A stretch of 64,000 bases of DNA, from NCBI RefSeq assembly GCF_005508865.1, contig NZ_SCOM01000002.1:434001-498000 (forward strand), given 5' to 3'. The DNA is from Pseudomonas sp. F(2018). GTDB taxonomy: Bacteria; Pseudomonadota; Gammaproteobacteria; Pseudomonadales; Pseudomonadaceae. The notes beneath the pieces are model-generated. The model searched no databases and was not told the origin of the DNA. It saw only the letters and a program-made list of their open reading frames with translations. Positions 63,976 to 64,000 of this stretch are shown one piece after another (position 1 is the first letter of the stretch; each line of letters starts with the position of its first letter). A program made the position numbers and the translations under genes.

Positions 63976-64000
63976 GGCGGCAGGCCGGGGGAGCGGAGTG

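Overview
The window is chromosomal DNA from a GC-rich Pseudomonas, most likely of the P. aeruginosa / P. alcaligenes / P. resinovorans type. From memory, the gene order follows the P. aeruginosa PAO1 block PA1812-PA1847: mltD, gloB, methyltransferase, rnhA, dnaQ, ldcA, ldcB, nhaB, enoyl-CoA hydratase, fimL, nudC, then lipid-related genes, sohB, acuI, cysI, an RlmN-like gene, metH, cti and nfuA. Extra genes are spliced into that backbone. I see no rRNA, tRNA, CRISPR array, intact insertion sequence or prophage.

Layout. 1-12.1 kb: cell-wall, replication-repair and polyamine genes (partial mltD, gloB, rnhA-dnaQ, ldcA-ldcB), nhaB, then a run of enoyl-CoA hydratase, fimL and nudC. 12.1-20.7 kb: glyoxalase-like protein, TSUP permease, a lipid-type group (SDR, APH-like kinase, SCP2, histidine phosphatase), sohB, acuI, and a thioesterase-like gene divergent from a TetR gene with a striking operator. 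20.7-24.6 kb: cysI and its DUF934 partner, a 37-residue membrane protein, a periplasmic binding protein and a DUF2970 gene. 24.6-32.6 kb is accessory: a decayed LysR gene next to an EamA exporter, the lipA-lif secreted lipase operon with a divergent AraC gene, and a four-gene amine-type cluster (SnoaL-AraC fusion regulator, FAD amine oxidase, cupin, polyamine-type binding protein). 32.6-43.2 kb: secreted beta-propeller protein, LRR-kinase, esterase, RlmN-like enzyme, several lipoproteins, a GGDEF remnant, osmE, a 142-bp palindromic MITE-like element, an ion channel, and the pnuC plus ribosylnicotinamide kinase salvage pair. 43.2-51.9 kb: metH, cti, a Tsx/OmpK-like channel with adenine deaminase, and nfuA.

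51.9-56.5 kb is the least explained part. It holds a Mor-family regulator, two DUF2589-type proteins, a five-helix membrane protein, a pesticin-fold muramidase, a small Sec-exported protein and a zincin-like protein with an altered active site. It has no homology that I recognise to a named system and is my main candidate for something undescribed. 56.5-64 kb carries a response regulator-CheC protein coupled to a PAS-GGDEF cyclase, then a minus-strand run: an unknown gene, a DUF421 protein, topoisomerase IB, a GlxA-type regulator, a DUF1272 zinc protein, an HPP membrane protein and an MFS transporter.

Functional links within the window: ldcA-ldcB for lysine to cadaverine conversion; OmpK-like porin plus adenine deaminase for purine salvage; pnuC plus kinase for NAD precursor salvage; lipA plus lif for secretion of active lipase; cysI plus DUF934 for sulfite reduction; nfuA with a candidate IscR site for Fe-S delivery.
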